Source: Haematococcus lacustris
Lineage: Eukaryota > Chlorophyta > Chlorophyceae > Chlamydomonadales > Haematococcaceae
Reading direction: 5' to 3'
Assembly (NCBI GenBank): GCA_030144725.1
Contig: JASKMD010000007.1
Span: forward strand, 5,738,001-5,802,000
Length of the DNA stretch: 64,000 nucleotides
Within the stretch, counting starts at the first letter, position 1. Each line of letters begins with the position of its first letter. A program made the position numbers and the translations under genes. Positions 43,748 to 54,645 of this stretch are shown one piece after another. Below the pieces are notes generated by a model. It was given only the letters and a program-made list of their open reading frames with translations, did no database searches and had not been told where the DNA came from.

Positions 43748-43944
43748 GTGACCTCTCCCCAGTGCATCCTGTTGTGTTGTTCACCCACCTGTTTGACCAG
43801 ACAAAGTGCACCCTGCTGCGTGGGTTGCAGTTGGAGGGGGAGGAAGGGGAGGGCTTCGTGGAGGGTGTCCCAATGCTGCCTAACCGCCTGGTGCGCAACA
43901 TGGCGGACATGTTTAGTCGGAGGAGCTCCCGCAAGCCGGCTTGA
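43748..43944 (+). CDS. Duplicated exon-like frame (unit 3 copy)
   Basis: Same protein as the unit 1 copy. Confidence 0.4.
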
Positions 43945-44355
43945 CTACGAGGACAAGATCGCGCATCAGTGCAAAGAGCATCGACGGCTCATGCCTGGTA
44001 TGGCTGCATGAGTCGCCAATGTCGGCGCTACATGTGGCTGTGGCGACCAAGATCTGAGTCAATGGCCAGGTCAAGCTAATGTTCTTGGACGCTGACACTC
44101 TTACACGGGGTGGATGGGGGTCAACTGTGCTGTTGCGTATGTCTACTGTCCACACTCATATCTTGGTGCTTTGCTGGCTTCAGCTACAGTCTCTCTGCCG
44201 TTGGGTACAGACATAGCTCATCAGCGAGGTTGACAAGGCAGTGGAGGGCAGGGAGCCAGGGATATGTAGGGCCTAGATGTGTTCTTTTCCATCCATGCCC
44301 CGCAGCCGGGGGGCCCAATGTTTGGTCTGTAGGGAATAAACCTCCCAAGCACATG

Positions 44356-44897
44356 GCATGAGCACATCCCACCTACACCTTACTGCCTGGCCGCTGTGGC
44401 AGGCTGGAGCCTAGATTCGGAATGACAGATATGCACCAATACAAGCCGACAGCAGCTCCAGGGGGCGCCCTAGCCCTTGCTCTCCCCAGTGTGCTGCATG
44501 TTCAACGCTGCATTGCAGTCCCTGTCTAGCCACCTGCATGGGGTGTGGGCTGAGCAGCCTCGCCCTTGCTCTTGCGCATGCTGGGCTGGGCAACATTGGC
44601 TGCATGCCCAGCCTTGATGCGCTTGGCTGGCAGGGGTGTGATGGGCTAAGGCTCTCAGGCTACTGGCTGCGTGGTTTCCTGGCTGCCTGGGGGCTGTTGG
44701 TGGGTGCGTGGGGCCACTATCAGGCACCATGTTGGGCCCAGGACTGGCTGGTCACGCTGCTGGCTCCATGCTGGGTAGAGCACCCCTGCCAAGGGCTTCA
44801 AGCCTGCAGGCCTAGTGGGCTGCTCATGGTCCAGCTGCTCCTCACACTGCTGCTGGCCAATCACTGCTGAGCTGAAGCAGCTGATACACGCAGCTCA
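44356..44897 (-). pseudogene. Fanzor relic, array unit 4
   Basis: Shares the unit 3 insertion, so units 3 and 4 are closest relatives at this position. Confidence 0.6.
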
Positions 44898-46014
44898 TCC
44901 ACCAGCACATGGTGATGGAAGCTGTGTGCCGCAATGGTAGCTGGTCGACCCTACCCCAGCAGCACAGCCTGTCCGTGATGATGTACCGTTGGGTAGCTAG
45001 GCCAAGCAGAGCGACTGGCATGCAGTGTAAAGGGTAGAGCATCAGGCATGAGGCATGCAACCTAGTGTGCAACATGTTCTTTGGCAGAAGCGAACTGTAG
45101 CCCATGGCGCTGGCCAGCTGCAAAACCTGACAGCACCCAGTTGGGGTGGCCGCTGTCCCACCAAGCAGGTCAAGGGCACCTCCACAATGTCGTGGGGCAA
45201 GTGGCAAGCAGATAAGGGGTATCATTTGTTCAGGTGAAGGCAACCGTGGTCAGGATCAACGAGCTGCTTGAGCACGGTGCAACAGGCTGCATACCTGCTA
45301 CAGGCTGCATACCTGCATATACGTGAATGGGGGCTATGGGCTCCGAACGGCTTCAGCTTCAGCTTCAGCTTCAGCGCAGTCTTTTGCAGTGTGCCGCCCA
45401 TGCCCGTCAAGTGGATGTGACGGCGGCTGGCATCGTGTCGGAGGACAGTCAAACTCGGTTTCGACGACAGCCGGCGAGGGCTGCGGTGCCAGTTGACCGA
45501 TGTCGCTGAGCCTAACTTGAGAGATATGCTGCGTGATGATTTGGTGGCGAGATCCCGCCAGCTGCGATATACTCATACTGCAGATATCTAGTCCGGCTTT
45601 TATCGCTGCAAAGATCTCAGTCAAATAACCAACGGTCAACTGCTGGATATCGCACCCTTAACTCCGGGTGCTCCTTTGTGACACTTACGAGCTACATTGG
45701 CCTTACCTCGCCTCTGTCCTGAAGTGCATTGGCAGAACCCGAGCGACGCCAATATGCAAGGTACGCGCACAAGGATTCCACGGTGCTATAGCGCGGGTCC
45801 CTTGCTTCGTGCTGTGTCTCTGCCTGAGCTTTGCGGCGACGCACATGTCCGACACAATGACGACACAATGACGCCCTGCTGCCTAGCCCTGCCTGGCCAA
45901 ACATTCGTCATACTCAACCTTGACTATGAGCATCTCCTAGGCAGGACGCTCAACGTCCCTAACCTTGGATTGGAACCTTAAGACTGACATTTCTTCGATC
46001 CCATCTGACCGCAG

Positions 46015-47400
46015 AGTGCCTGCTACGAGTCTGCTGCAAGCCTTGCTGCCCATTGCCCCCCTTGCCGTCTGCGTACCTTCCTGTCGGCGCGCGATGTAAC
46101 AGACCGATATCTGTTTTGGATCACCTCCTCGAGCTTCAGGAGGTCAGTTGCCTACTGTGGCCCGCACCGCCCTCGAGCCTTCCACAGACCCATCTGTCAT
46201 CTGTCTGTCCGCGGATTCAAACCCTGTTGTGTCCGACTCCTCTGCGTGCAGGACGATGCCTTCGTAGCCAGTTCAGATGACTTGTCGCAGCTGCTGAAGT
46301 CTCTGCCACGCATCCACACTCCCTCCCTCAGCTTTCAGGTTCCAGCTGTGTCGCTGAGTGCCGCTGCACCGCCTCCAGCACAGCCTCCCTCCCCTAGTCC
46401 TGCCCAAGCGGGAGTTCCCCAGCCATACCCTACTCAGCGCCCAACTGTCAAGCACTCTTCTTCCCATGCTCCACCCCCTCCTACCAGCTCCTGTCTCACT
46501 TACCCATGGGCGGCATTTCATGCAATGCCCCGCATCTCCCAGGGGCCCAATTGTGAAGACCAGGGCAGCAGGTCCTATAGCACCAAAGATGTGAGGTTGG
46601 CCTCCTCCCATTACTCCTCTCTGACCAGACCAGCACAGCAGGCAGGTCTGGTGTCTGACACCCACCCAACCTCCCACGTCAGCTGGTCTGGACAGCTCGG
46701 GGCTGGGAGATATGGTGCTGCTGTAAAGTCTCCTGCAGCCAGTGGCCCTGTCAGCCAGCAATGGCTCAGGAGTGCTGCAGCAGCAGCAGCTGTTGATGTG
46801 CAGCTGCCAATTGCTTCACCTACTTGTGACGCAGCTGGCACCGCTGCAGCTGAGGCCTCTTGCTGCACCCTGGGCCACCCAGACACCTGGAGTGACATGG
46901 CTGACTCCTTCATGGCCAGCTGCTGCAGCCCACAGCCCGCCCCCAGAGCCTGGCCTGCCCTGGCCTTGCCCCCAGCCTGCCCCTCCCTCCCTTCTACAAG
47001 TCGCAGAGCCCCAGGCCCTGCAGCCCCTGCTGGGAGGGCTGCTACAGCTGGCCACCCTGCCGCCACAGTGCTGACCTGTGGCCCACCACCGTTTCCAGCT
47101 CATGACAACCACATCGCGTCGCCTACACAGCCTCTGCTGGGCAGCCAGTCCACCCTCACCAAGCAAGCAGCCAGCCTGGCCCTACCCATCCCACTTGGAA
47201 GCCCCGTGCTTGGCCTGCTGCATGCGGATGCTGAGCAGGCCGGTGCATGCCCTCAGTCGGATGGAGGTCTGTGTGCAGGGCTTGACCAGGGCAGTGGTGG
47301 GGACGAGGAGGATGCCGTGAGTGAGAGTGGCAGCTGGGGCAGCCAGGCCTCAGTCCTGAGCTTGGCGCTGTTCCTGACTCCCCAGCCATCCTCCACCTGA
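46015..47400 (+). CDS. Uncharacterised array gene, copy 4
   Basis: Exons 46015-46142 and 46252-47400. The frame is again 384 codons, with Gly to Ala in QLPIASPT and Glu to Gln in LDQGSGGD. The unit loses similarity downstream, so this copy has no orphan exon after it. Confidence 0.5.
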   Translation, partial: SACYESAASLAAHCPPCRLRTFLSARDVTDRYLFWITSSSFRRSVAYCGPHRPRAFHRPICHLSVRGFKPCCVRLLCVQDDAFVASSDDLSQLLKSLPRIHTPSLSFQVPAVSLSAAAPPPAQPPSPSPAQAGVPQPYPTQRPTVKHSSSHAPPPPTSSCLTYPWAAFHAMPRISQGPNCEDQGSRSYSTKDVRLASSHYSSLTRPAQQAGLVSDTHPTSHVSWSGQLGAGRYGAAVKSPAASGPVSQQWLRSAAAAAAVDVQLPIASPTCDAAGTAAAEASCCTLGHPDTWSDMADSFMASCCSPQPAPRAWPALALPPACPSLPSTSRRAPGPAAPAGRAATAGHPAATVLTCGPPPFPAHDNHIASPTQPLLGSQSTLTKQAASLALPIPLGSPVLGLLHADAEQAGACPQSDGGLCAGLDQGSGGDEEDAVSESGSWGSQASVLSLALFLTPQPSST

Positions 47401-48850
47401 CATGAGGCCTGAGCACCATGAGGTTGTGTGGGGTGCTGACTGGGCACGTACATAGCTGGGCCAGGGCCTGACGCCCCAGGCATGCATGGCAGCCGGCAGT
47501 TTTGAGGCAATGGTGTGGCCATGAGTGCGGACTGCATGGAGCCAAGCCTCTCACTGCATTGCATCATGCAGTCATGTGACAGACTCATGCCCTGGCCTCA
47601 GCCAGCAGCAGTCTCATGGCACTTTGGTAGAGTAGCAGCTGCTCCTGCTGCAGCTGTTGCTGCCAAGGGGTTTGGGTGTGCACAAGGACACTACCTGCAG
47701 TTCACCTGCCACAGTGATCCACCACACAGTGCCGCAGCCAGTCCTTAGCAACTGGTGTGGCATGAGGTCAGTCAGATGCATGAGCGGGGTTTGTTGAAGT
47801 TTTGATACGTCGTCTTCTCAAAGGTCAAGGCCTGTGACCCGGATGAGTGATCTGCAAACATGTGCATGCATGTTACGCCATGGCAGCTGCATCAGGCATG
47901 AGCTCTCCATGCCATTGTGGTGCCTGTCACGCCTGCTGCTAGGGGCAAGGCCAGATGTTGACGGTGCTCACACCCAAGTCCTTGTCATGCGGATGGATGG
48001 TCCGGTGTTTGCTTTGTGGATGGTTGGTACGTAGGTGTTACTAGCCCAGTTGTCAGGGCTGCAGCTCAGGAGGCATGTTGACATTAACGACAAGGATGAT
48101 GCCACCAGGGAGGATGTGGCTGGGGGGCCACAGTGTGGGATATGTGTGGGGGAGAACTGCAGCTAGTAGCTCATGAGTATGAGTATGAGGATGGGTTGAT
48201 GCTGGGGCTAGGTAGATGGTGTGTTTTGTTGTCTGTACCTAGTGACCATTCATTCCTGCTGCAGGAGGCCTGCTTTCAGTCGTGGGAGGGAGGCAGCTGG
48301 GGGCTTGCTGCGGCAGGATGGGTGTGGTAGTGTCAGTGGTTGTGATGTTGCAGCATTGCTGTTTGCTCCCTTGTTCTCCTATCTTGTTTGTGGAATGCAA
48401 TACTTGTGGCCAGCTATTGTTGTCAGACTTGTTCTGCTAGTTTCTGGGCAGGCAAGCCGTATAGGTTTATTTGCTATTGACGCTTGTTCCCTTTGTGGTC
48501 TGTGATGGATGTCATGTTTCTGTTTGCTGTTGGCAGGGTATGTGCACAGGAAAGAAGTAAATTGAAAGGAAAGGCCTGGTTTGACTGCCAGGTTTATGGC
48601 ATCTACCCCTTCCTCATGCCCACCATGTGGATTGCCTGGTTTGATCAATCAACAAGTGTAGGCTGTGATTAGTCTCCCTGAGTGCAAGATTGACACAAAG
48701 TGCAACAGTGTGTGAAGAACATGCACAGTAAACTGTAACGACAGAGTGTGTGGTTTGGTCTGGCTGGTAGGCTTTCTAAAGGGTCAGGTGCACAGTTGAT
48801 GCATGCTGCTCTACATTGTCACAAGCTGCCGCCATCGTAGCCCACCCACT

Positions 48851-50002
48851 GAAAAGTACTCGAACATTCGGGTTCCGAAAAAGTTATAGTTACACTCTCA
48901 AAGATACCTCATACTACCGCCATCATAGCCTACCCTAGCGTACCTGATAGCTAGTCAGCTAGCAGGTGTACAGTTGAGTTGGGTCAGGTGGCCTTCAGAT
49001 GTTACTATGTTTTCAGGGTTACTGCACAGCTGACGTTGTTTGCTCTACATTGTCATCAGCTGCTACCTATGTGTATATATAGATATACCCAATGTACGGC
49101 ACACAGTGGCACCTTATCCACCACTGTAGGTCCAGCGACAGCATCACAGCCCAAGATAAGCAGGCAGCTAGGAGCAGGCCTCGCCAGGTGAGACGAAGAG
49201 TGCAAGCAGGTGCAGCAGTACCTTCCAGCCCAGCAGGCAACCTGTGCCTGCGCAGTTTTGTGTGCCTGGCGTGTGGAATGAGTCATCATCTTCCTCACAC
49301 TATCTAATGTGGGTGCAGCCCCCTTGTCCCTCACCATGGCCTCCATTTGAGCTGGACCACTAGGGACCAGTAGTGACCACTAGTGGCCCGACTCAAGTTG
49401 TGTAAAAAAAACGGGTGCAGTTCGGGTCTCTACTGTGGGTGCAGTCCGGCCTTTCAGGGCAGCACCCTTCCCAAGGGTTCTCAAGGCTCTCTTGCTGTCA
49501 GATGCATAGTGGGAAGGACGACCAAACAGCCTAATGGCTTATGGCTTGCGCGGTGTAAGCCATCTACTCTTGACAAGATCAGCACGTTTCTGTACCCCTG
49601 TGGTTGTCACCGTCGCAGCATCTCTTCTGCCATGACTCACGCACACAGCTGTAACCAAATCAACCAGGAAGACGACTGTAAGGGCAACCAGGTTCCTTCC
49701 ATGCTCTCCATGTACACACCATGGTCATGCGCTGAGAATTTGCTTCATGCCAGGACCTGGCCTGTGTGATGTCATAAGGCCGCGTGGGGATCCAATCGTC
49801 CCTCACAAGGCAGCCCTGACACGTTGAAGCAGCCAGGTCATGCCATCCTGCAGCATGACAACAGGCACCCCGGGCATTTAGGTTGTAGGGCGAGAGATTT
49901 AAGGTGCTACATGAAGGAGCCATGCACACCTTTCCATGTGCATGCTGCACTGCTTCACAAGCCCAGCATCCATGTGCAGAAGGGCAGCACAAAGTCAACA
50001 AC
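48851..50002. other. No convincing gene; one Fanzor-type terminus
   Basis: Only diverged array-like sequence (to about 48.92 kb, and a further echo near 49,018-49,070), an AT-rich GTATATATAGATATACC stretch at about 49,072, and the terminus at 49,317. Confidence 0.4.
49317..49395 (-). mobile_element. Solo Fanzor-type element terminus
   Basis: GCAGCCCCCTTGTCCCTCAC, CCATTTGAGCTGGACCACTA and CCACTAGTGG-type palindromes match the ends at 550 (reverse complement) and 53.09 kb. Confidence 0.5.
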
Positions 50003-52697
50003 TTAGGTGGGCACCAGGCGTGATGAGGATTGTTGAACATCAGCCTGCAGATCACACCAATAACAATGGCTCCAACTAGCTAGACAGCTGGGACACAGAC
50101 TGGATGTGCGATTGCCATGACCCAAGACAGTCATGGCTGCGCCAAGGCTGCAGCTCAGGCCCCACCCCCAGGAGCATGGCCAGCCTTCCACCCTTCTCAA
50201 ACCCCACCCTCAGCCTGCCCCGAAACCTACCAGCCGGCCTGGCTATCAGGCGGTCCCTTGCCCCCCAGTCCCCTCCAGTGCAGGCCCATGCAGCCAGCTG
50301 GGCTGCGCCCGCCTCACCTCTACGCCCTCCCCCTTGATTGCGCTGCAGCCTTGCACACTGAACTCCCTGCCCCGGCAGCTGCCACTGGACACCCCCAGCA
50401 GGGCGGCCAGGTAGCCCGGGCTGGCAGCTCCTGCCAGGTCTTGCTTGTTGGCCAGCAGCAGCAGCGGGCGCCCCTGCCAGCACAGGCAGCAGCAGGGGGT
50501 CACAGCCAGCCCAGGTTCAAACCCAAACCCTTGAAAGCCAGGGCAAATCTGGAAGCTCGAAACTCAGGGTGGTGATGGGGGGCTGGACAGCTGCAGATGC
50601 TGCCTGACAACTGGCCCTCACAACGCCCTGTGGCCTGTGAACCTGTGGTCATGAGAGTGGGCCCTGCACCCCCTACCACCATGAAGCAGGCAAACAGGGA
50701 GACAAGGGAGGTGCGCTGCTTGTGTCAGGAGGGGATGCTGCTGGGGTGCTGTAGCTGAGTAGGGTCCAGGACCCCACTCCCCCTGCCTGGGCCCCCCCTG
50801 GCCCCCCTCCCCCCAGCCTTGGCCTCCCTAGCCCCCCACAGCCTTCGCTGCCTACCCCCATCTCCGACCTGGCAGGAACTACCTGCAGCTGCGGGCTCTC
50901 CAGCACGCTGTGCAGCACGTCCTTGGCTTCCGCCAGGCTGGTGTCGTCACAGCAGGCGTCCACCACAAACACGACGCCCTGCACAGCCCAGCACTTTGTC
51001 GTCACCAGGGCTTCCACTCCTGGACCTGTAGGCTGCTTGCTGCGGCTGCAAAGCTTGCCTGGGCATGCTGGGCTGTCCCCTGCCTTGACACACTACCTCC
51101 ATCTGGTACCCAGCCAATACCTGAACCTGTCCTGCCATGTGTGACCCACTAGAGTACTGCACATCAGACAGACACGTTTGCGAACAAAGCAAAGCCCATC
51201 CCAAACAAAGCCCAAACCCATGCCCAAGCCCAAGCCAATCGTAACTCATCCAAGAACAGGGTCAGGTGTTGGCTGGGGACAAGGTGAGGGCAGTGTGCCA
51301 AGGTAGGGGACAGCCAAAGACTTGGTAGCCGCTCCTGCTGCTACTGCTTCTCCTTTCTCCTACTTCCCATATCATCTGCCTCAGGCCCTCTCAGCTTCCT
51401 TCTCCTGGTATTGGCTGGATGCGAGCCCTTCACCTCCCCCTCTCCCTCCCTTCACTCCCCTCTCTCTCCCTCCCGCTACCCCTCCCTCCCCTGCTCCTTT
51501 CCCCAGTACATGAGGTACTGCCCCACCCCACCTCTGCCGCCACTCTGCCACCCCACCCCACCCTCTGCCACCCTCTGCCACCCTCTGCCACCCTCTGCCA
51601 CCCTCTGCCACCCTCTGCCACCCTCTGCCACCCTCTGCCACCCCACCCCACCCCACCCCACCCCACCCCACCCCACCCCACCCCACCCCACCCCACCCCA
51701 CCCCGCCCCACCCCGCCCCGCCCCGCCCCACCCCACCCCACCCCACCCCACCCCACGCCACCCTCTGCCACCCTCTGCCACCCTCTGCCACCCTCTGCCA
51801 CCCTCTGCCGCCCTCTGCCGCCCCGCCCCGCCCCGCCCCGCCCCGCCCCGCCCCGCCCCGCCCCGCCCCGCCCCGCCCCGCCCCGCCCCGCCCCGCCCCG
51901 CCCCGCCCCGCCCCGCCCCGCCCCGCCCCGCCCCGCCCCGCCCCGCCCCGCCCCGCCCCGCCCCGCCCCGCCCCGCCCCGCCCCGCCCCACCCCACCCCA
52001 CCCCACCATCTGATCCACCCCACCTCTGCTTGGTCATAGTACCCGCGTCCACAGTGAGTGGTACTTGGAGGCGCCCGACATGTCCAGCGTGGTCAGGGTG
52101 GCGTGCTGCGCCCGCCAGGCCACCTTGTCAATGGCATACCCCATGGTCGGCACCACCTGGTCTAGTGCCTCTCGCGCTAACACATGCACAATGCTGGTTT
52201 TCCTGCCAGGGGCAGAAGCAGGGGCAGGCCAGGGCTGAGGACAGCCGGGGTGAATGGGACACGGCAGGGCGGGGCGTGAGGGGGTGGGGCAGGGCAGAGC
52301 GTGGGGTAGGGCGAGGTAGGTTAGAATGTGATGAGGAGGACTGGGATGCACTGCTATGGCCTTGGTCCACAGAGCATGAGGATACTGTGAGGCTGCACAG
52401 GGCAGTGAGGGAGAGGGCTGCAGCATTGCCAAGTAGTAAACAAATAGGGAGGGGAGGGGAGGGAAAGACAGTGATGTACTTGCTGCTCCTGGCTGCTGTG
52501 TGACTGCTGGTAGAGGATCGTACCCGCTGCCTGACAGGCCCAGCATAATGACTGTCACCTTCATCTGTATGCAGAGAAGTTCAGCGAGGATTGCAAAAAA
52601 GATGGACATGCAAGTTTAGGCAAGCAGTTGTGGGCTCGCTTACTTTGAGCACACCCATTTTCATGAGCAGCTTCTTGAGACGCTTGAATGCGCCCAT
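50003..52697 (-). CDS. ARF-like small GTPase (ARL6/BBS3-like), seven exons
   Basis: Exons (minus): 52697-52644, 52564-52524, 52202-52043, 51120-51097, 50978-50883, 50473-50318, 50044-50003; all GT-AG, phases agree, about 190 residues, the normal ARL size. N-terminus [18 protein letters not shown] has Gly2 for possible N-myristoylation. G1 is GLSGSGKTS (split by an intron), G3 [14 protein letters not shown]4 ANKQD, G5 [10 protein letters not shown]. Asp-Met-Ser-Gly in G3 and the KGEG after G5 resemble ARL6, a ciliary BBSome-recruiting GTPase, but subtype is inference. Exon 4 is a 24-nt microexon (VLAGYQME) inferred from phase and splice sites. The final exon ([13 protein letters not shown]) is the least certain. 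A CCCCA/CCCCG satellite fills much of the 52042-51121 intron. Confidence 0.8.
51538..52012. repeat. CCACCCTCTG / CCCCA / CCCCG satellite
   Basis: Blocks of the 10-mer CCACCCTCTG (about 51550-51640 and 51758-51820) alternate with CCCCA pentamers and end in about 33 CCCCG pentamers (about 51822-51986). It gives long false open frames in every direction. On the transcribed strand it is (CGGGG)n, able in principle to form G-quadruplexes. Lies in an intron of the GTPase gene. Confidence 0.95.
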
Positions 52698-53089
52698 GGT
52701 GCAAGACCGCTAGCTCTGGCTTGAAACTAGTAGACTGGTTCTGGCGCGGCATCACGGGCACGGCATGTCCTTACCCTTAAGGCACTACATTGGGCATGGT
52801 AGCATACGCCGCGCCTCTCCGTCGGGCGCACATCGTCGCCGTGTGCCCTGGGATGAAGCAATGGGTGCATGCTCTGCCGTGCTTCGGACCATGAAATGGA
52901 ATACAATGTAGTCACGCGGCTTCACAGCACAAAACCTCCCTCACTGCATGTGCACTTCTCATCCTACAGGTTATGGGGGATCCCAATACATTCCTTGTGA
53001 CCGCCGGTTCGGCAGTGTGTGGCAGCAGCCAGCACGGACTTTCCAATGTGACCTGGTGCTTGTGCTTCAATGCTACAGTGGGGGCCACA

Positions 53090-53337
53090 GCCCCCTTGTC
53101 CCCCACTAGAGCCTCCATTTGAGCCGGACCACTAGGGACCACTGGTGACCATCAGCGGGTGGCCACCAGTGGTCACTAGTGGTCTAATTTAATTGGTGTT
53201 GATGGGCTGTGTGAAGTATACCAATGCACATGGACATGGTGCATGAGTGCCTACCACAGGTAGGTCTACACTATTGCCTGACCCCGAGGGCTATGGTGTA
53301 GAGTTAGCATGAAAAACATGCGCTGATTGTAAGCTGA
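53090..53337 (-). other. Fanzor element 3' flank with terminus
   Basis: Conserved blocks after the stop (CAGCTTACAATCAGCGCATG; ATGCTAACTCTACAC; AGGCAATAGTGTAGA), then CCACTAGTGACCACTGGTGG palindromes and the GGGGACAAGGGGGCTG terminus shared with 536-550. Confidence 0.5.
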
Positions 53338-54260
53338 CTACTGTGCCTAAGCAGGCTGCTGCTGCTGCTGGGCCTTGTGTGGCCCAGGTCTGGGTACTCC
53401 TTGCCCTTGGCTGGCAGAGCTCCATGCTCTGGCCACCAGCACAGCTCCAGTGGGCGCCACCTGATCTCCCCAATGCGCTGCATGTTCAATGCTGCATTGC
53501 AGTCCCTGTTCAGTCACCTGCCTGGCTGTGGTGCTGGCTTGGCTTTGGCAGCCTTGGTGGGCTGGGTAGGCTCAGCTGCCTCTGGCTCAGCCTTGGTGCG
53601 CTTGCCGCGCTTGGCTGGTGGGGAAGTGCTAGGCCCCGGCTCTGAGGGTGCTGGCTGTGTGGCTGCCTGGCTGCTGCATGGGGCCTGTGGGGGCTTACCG
53701 GGCATCACATCAGGCCCCGCACTGGTTGGTCACGCTGCTGGCTCCAGGCTGGGCGCACCAGCCGGTGGTCCACCTGCCCTGCTGGGGGCTTTCAGTCTGC
53801 ACGCCTAGCGGGCTGCTCATGTTCCAGCTCCTCCTCACAGGGCTGCTGGCCATTCACTGCTGAGCTGACCCGGGTGGTGCGGTGCTCATCCACAAGCACC
53901 ACCCTGCCCCGCAGCTGGTTTGTGTCCCTGGGTCTGCACACCACCTTGCAGCAGGCACGCAAAACCGCATCAGCACCCCACCCTCCCCCAGTTCCAATAC
54001 TAGATGCGCCAAAGAAGACCACCAGCTGCTTGGCACGCCCATGGCGCTCCATGCATACCTCAGCCATGTCCTCCTGCATCTGCAGCCATGTACACAAGGC
54101 ACACATGGTGGCTGACATGGTGGCAGCAGGTTAGGCATGGCACAGTCACCAGTCTTTTGCTTCATGCTCAACACACCACCTCTCAATACATAACCCTCCC
54201 ACCCACCCACCCTCACCTTCTTAAAGGAACAGCTCCAGTGCCCGGTCCTGGGCTCCATAC
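53338..54260 (-). pseudogene. Fanzor-family nuclease relic (C-terminal two thirds)
   Basis: Exon 1 end (54260-54217) encodes a frameshifted YGAQDRALELF-FKK. After a GT-AG intron (54216-54080), exon 2 opens MQEDMAEVCMERHGRAKQLV, VFFGASSIGTGGGWGADAVL, VLVDEHRTTRVSSAVNGQQP. A frameshift follows ARRAD. Then GPSTSPPAKRGKRTKAEPEA and PAPQPGR, a stop in place of Trp, and LNRDCNAALNMQRIGEIRWR (first Asp to Asn), ending with an early TAG. At least two stops and two frameshifts, so it is inactive. Confidence 0.6.
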
Positions 54261-54290
54261 TGGGGTCCTGGGGTCCTGGGCTCCATACAC

Positions 54291-54640
54291 TTGCGGGTTG
54301 GGGTCAAGCTGCCACAGCCCTTGCTTGCCTGCCTGGAGGGTCTGTATAGGGATGATAGCTATGTGCTGATAGATGGCCCCCACCGCACCCCCCCAGTGAC
54401 TCCAGACCAAGGTGTCAAGCAAGGCTGCCCCATCAGCCCACTCTTGTTTGCTCTCTATGTTCACGACATTAGTAAGGAGTTCCTGGGTCCTGTTGATGCT
54501 GTGAGAGTGCAAGGCACACCTGTCACCCACTTCATGTATGCTGATGACTTGACCCTGGTGAGCACCTCGTCCCACGGGCTGCAGCGGCTCCATACAGCTT
54601 TGACAGGCCATGGCGCGATGCGGGGACACCCAGTGCGGGG
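54291..54640 (+). mobile_element. LINE reverse-transcriptase fragment
   Basis: The frame encodes VKLPQPLLACLEGLYRDDSY, then GVKQGCPISPLLFALYVHDI, then THFMYADDLTLVSTSSHGLQ. GxxQGCPxSPxLF and YADD are RT motifs 4 and 5 of non-LTR retrotransposons, with catalytic Asp-Asp in YADD. Only about 110 residues of RT remain; no endonuclease or 3' part follows. The piece lies between two parts of a minus-strand Fanzor relic, which implies nested insertion or rearrangement. Confidence 0.75.
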
Positions 54641-54645
54641 ACACA

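Larger units (their letters stand above)
28165..48850. repeat. Tandem array, about 3.8 units of 5.48-5.49 kb
   Basis: The anchor CTTGGCTGGCAGGGGTGTGA occurs at 28171, 33651, 39145 and 44622, giving steps of 5480, 5494 and 5477 bp. Every internal feature repeats in order with only scattered substitutions and small indels. The first unit starts inside a Fanzor relic. The last fades by about 48.7-48.9 kb, where similarity continues but drops sharply. Each unit contains, left to right: part of a Fanzor relic (minus), a (CTTCAG)n microsatellite, an uncharacterised gene (plus), about 1.6 kb of unassigned sequence, a 102-bp LINE-tail fragment, the PGDLSPVHPVV exon-like frame, and the Fanzor 3' part. 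Confidence 0.95.

Noticed and set aside
28165..48850. CRISPR or rDNA-type array
   Set aside because: Units are 5.5 kb with genes; no short repeat-spacer pattern and no rRNA sequence.
51381..52052. Long Gly/Arg/Ala and Pro/His frames of about 180-220 codons on both strands
   Set aside because: They are translations of CCCCG/CCCCA satellite DNA inside an intron.
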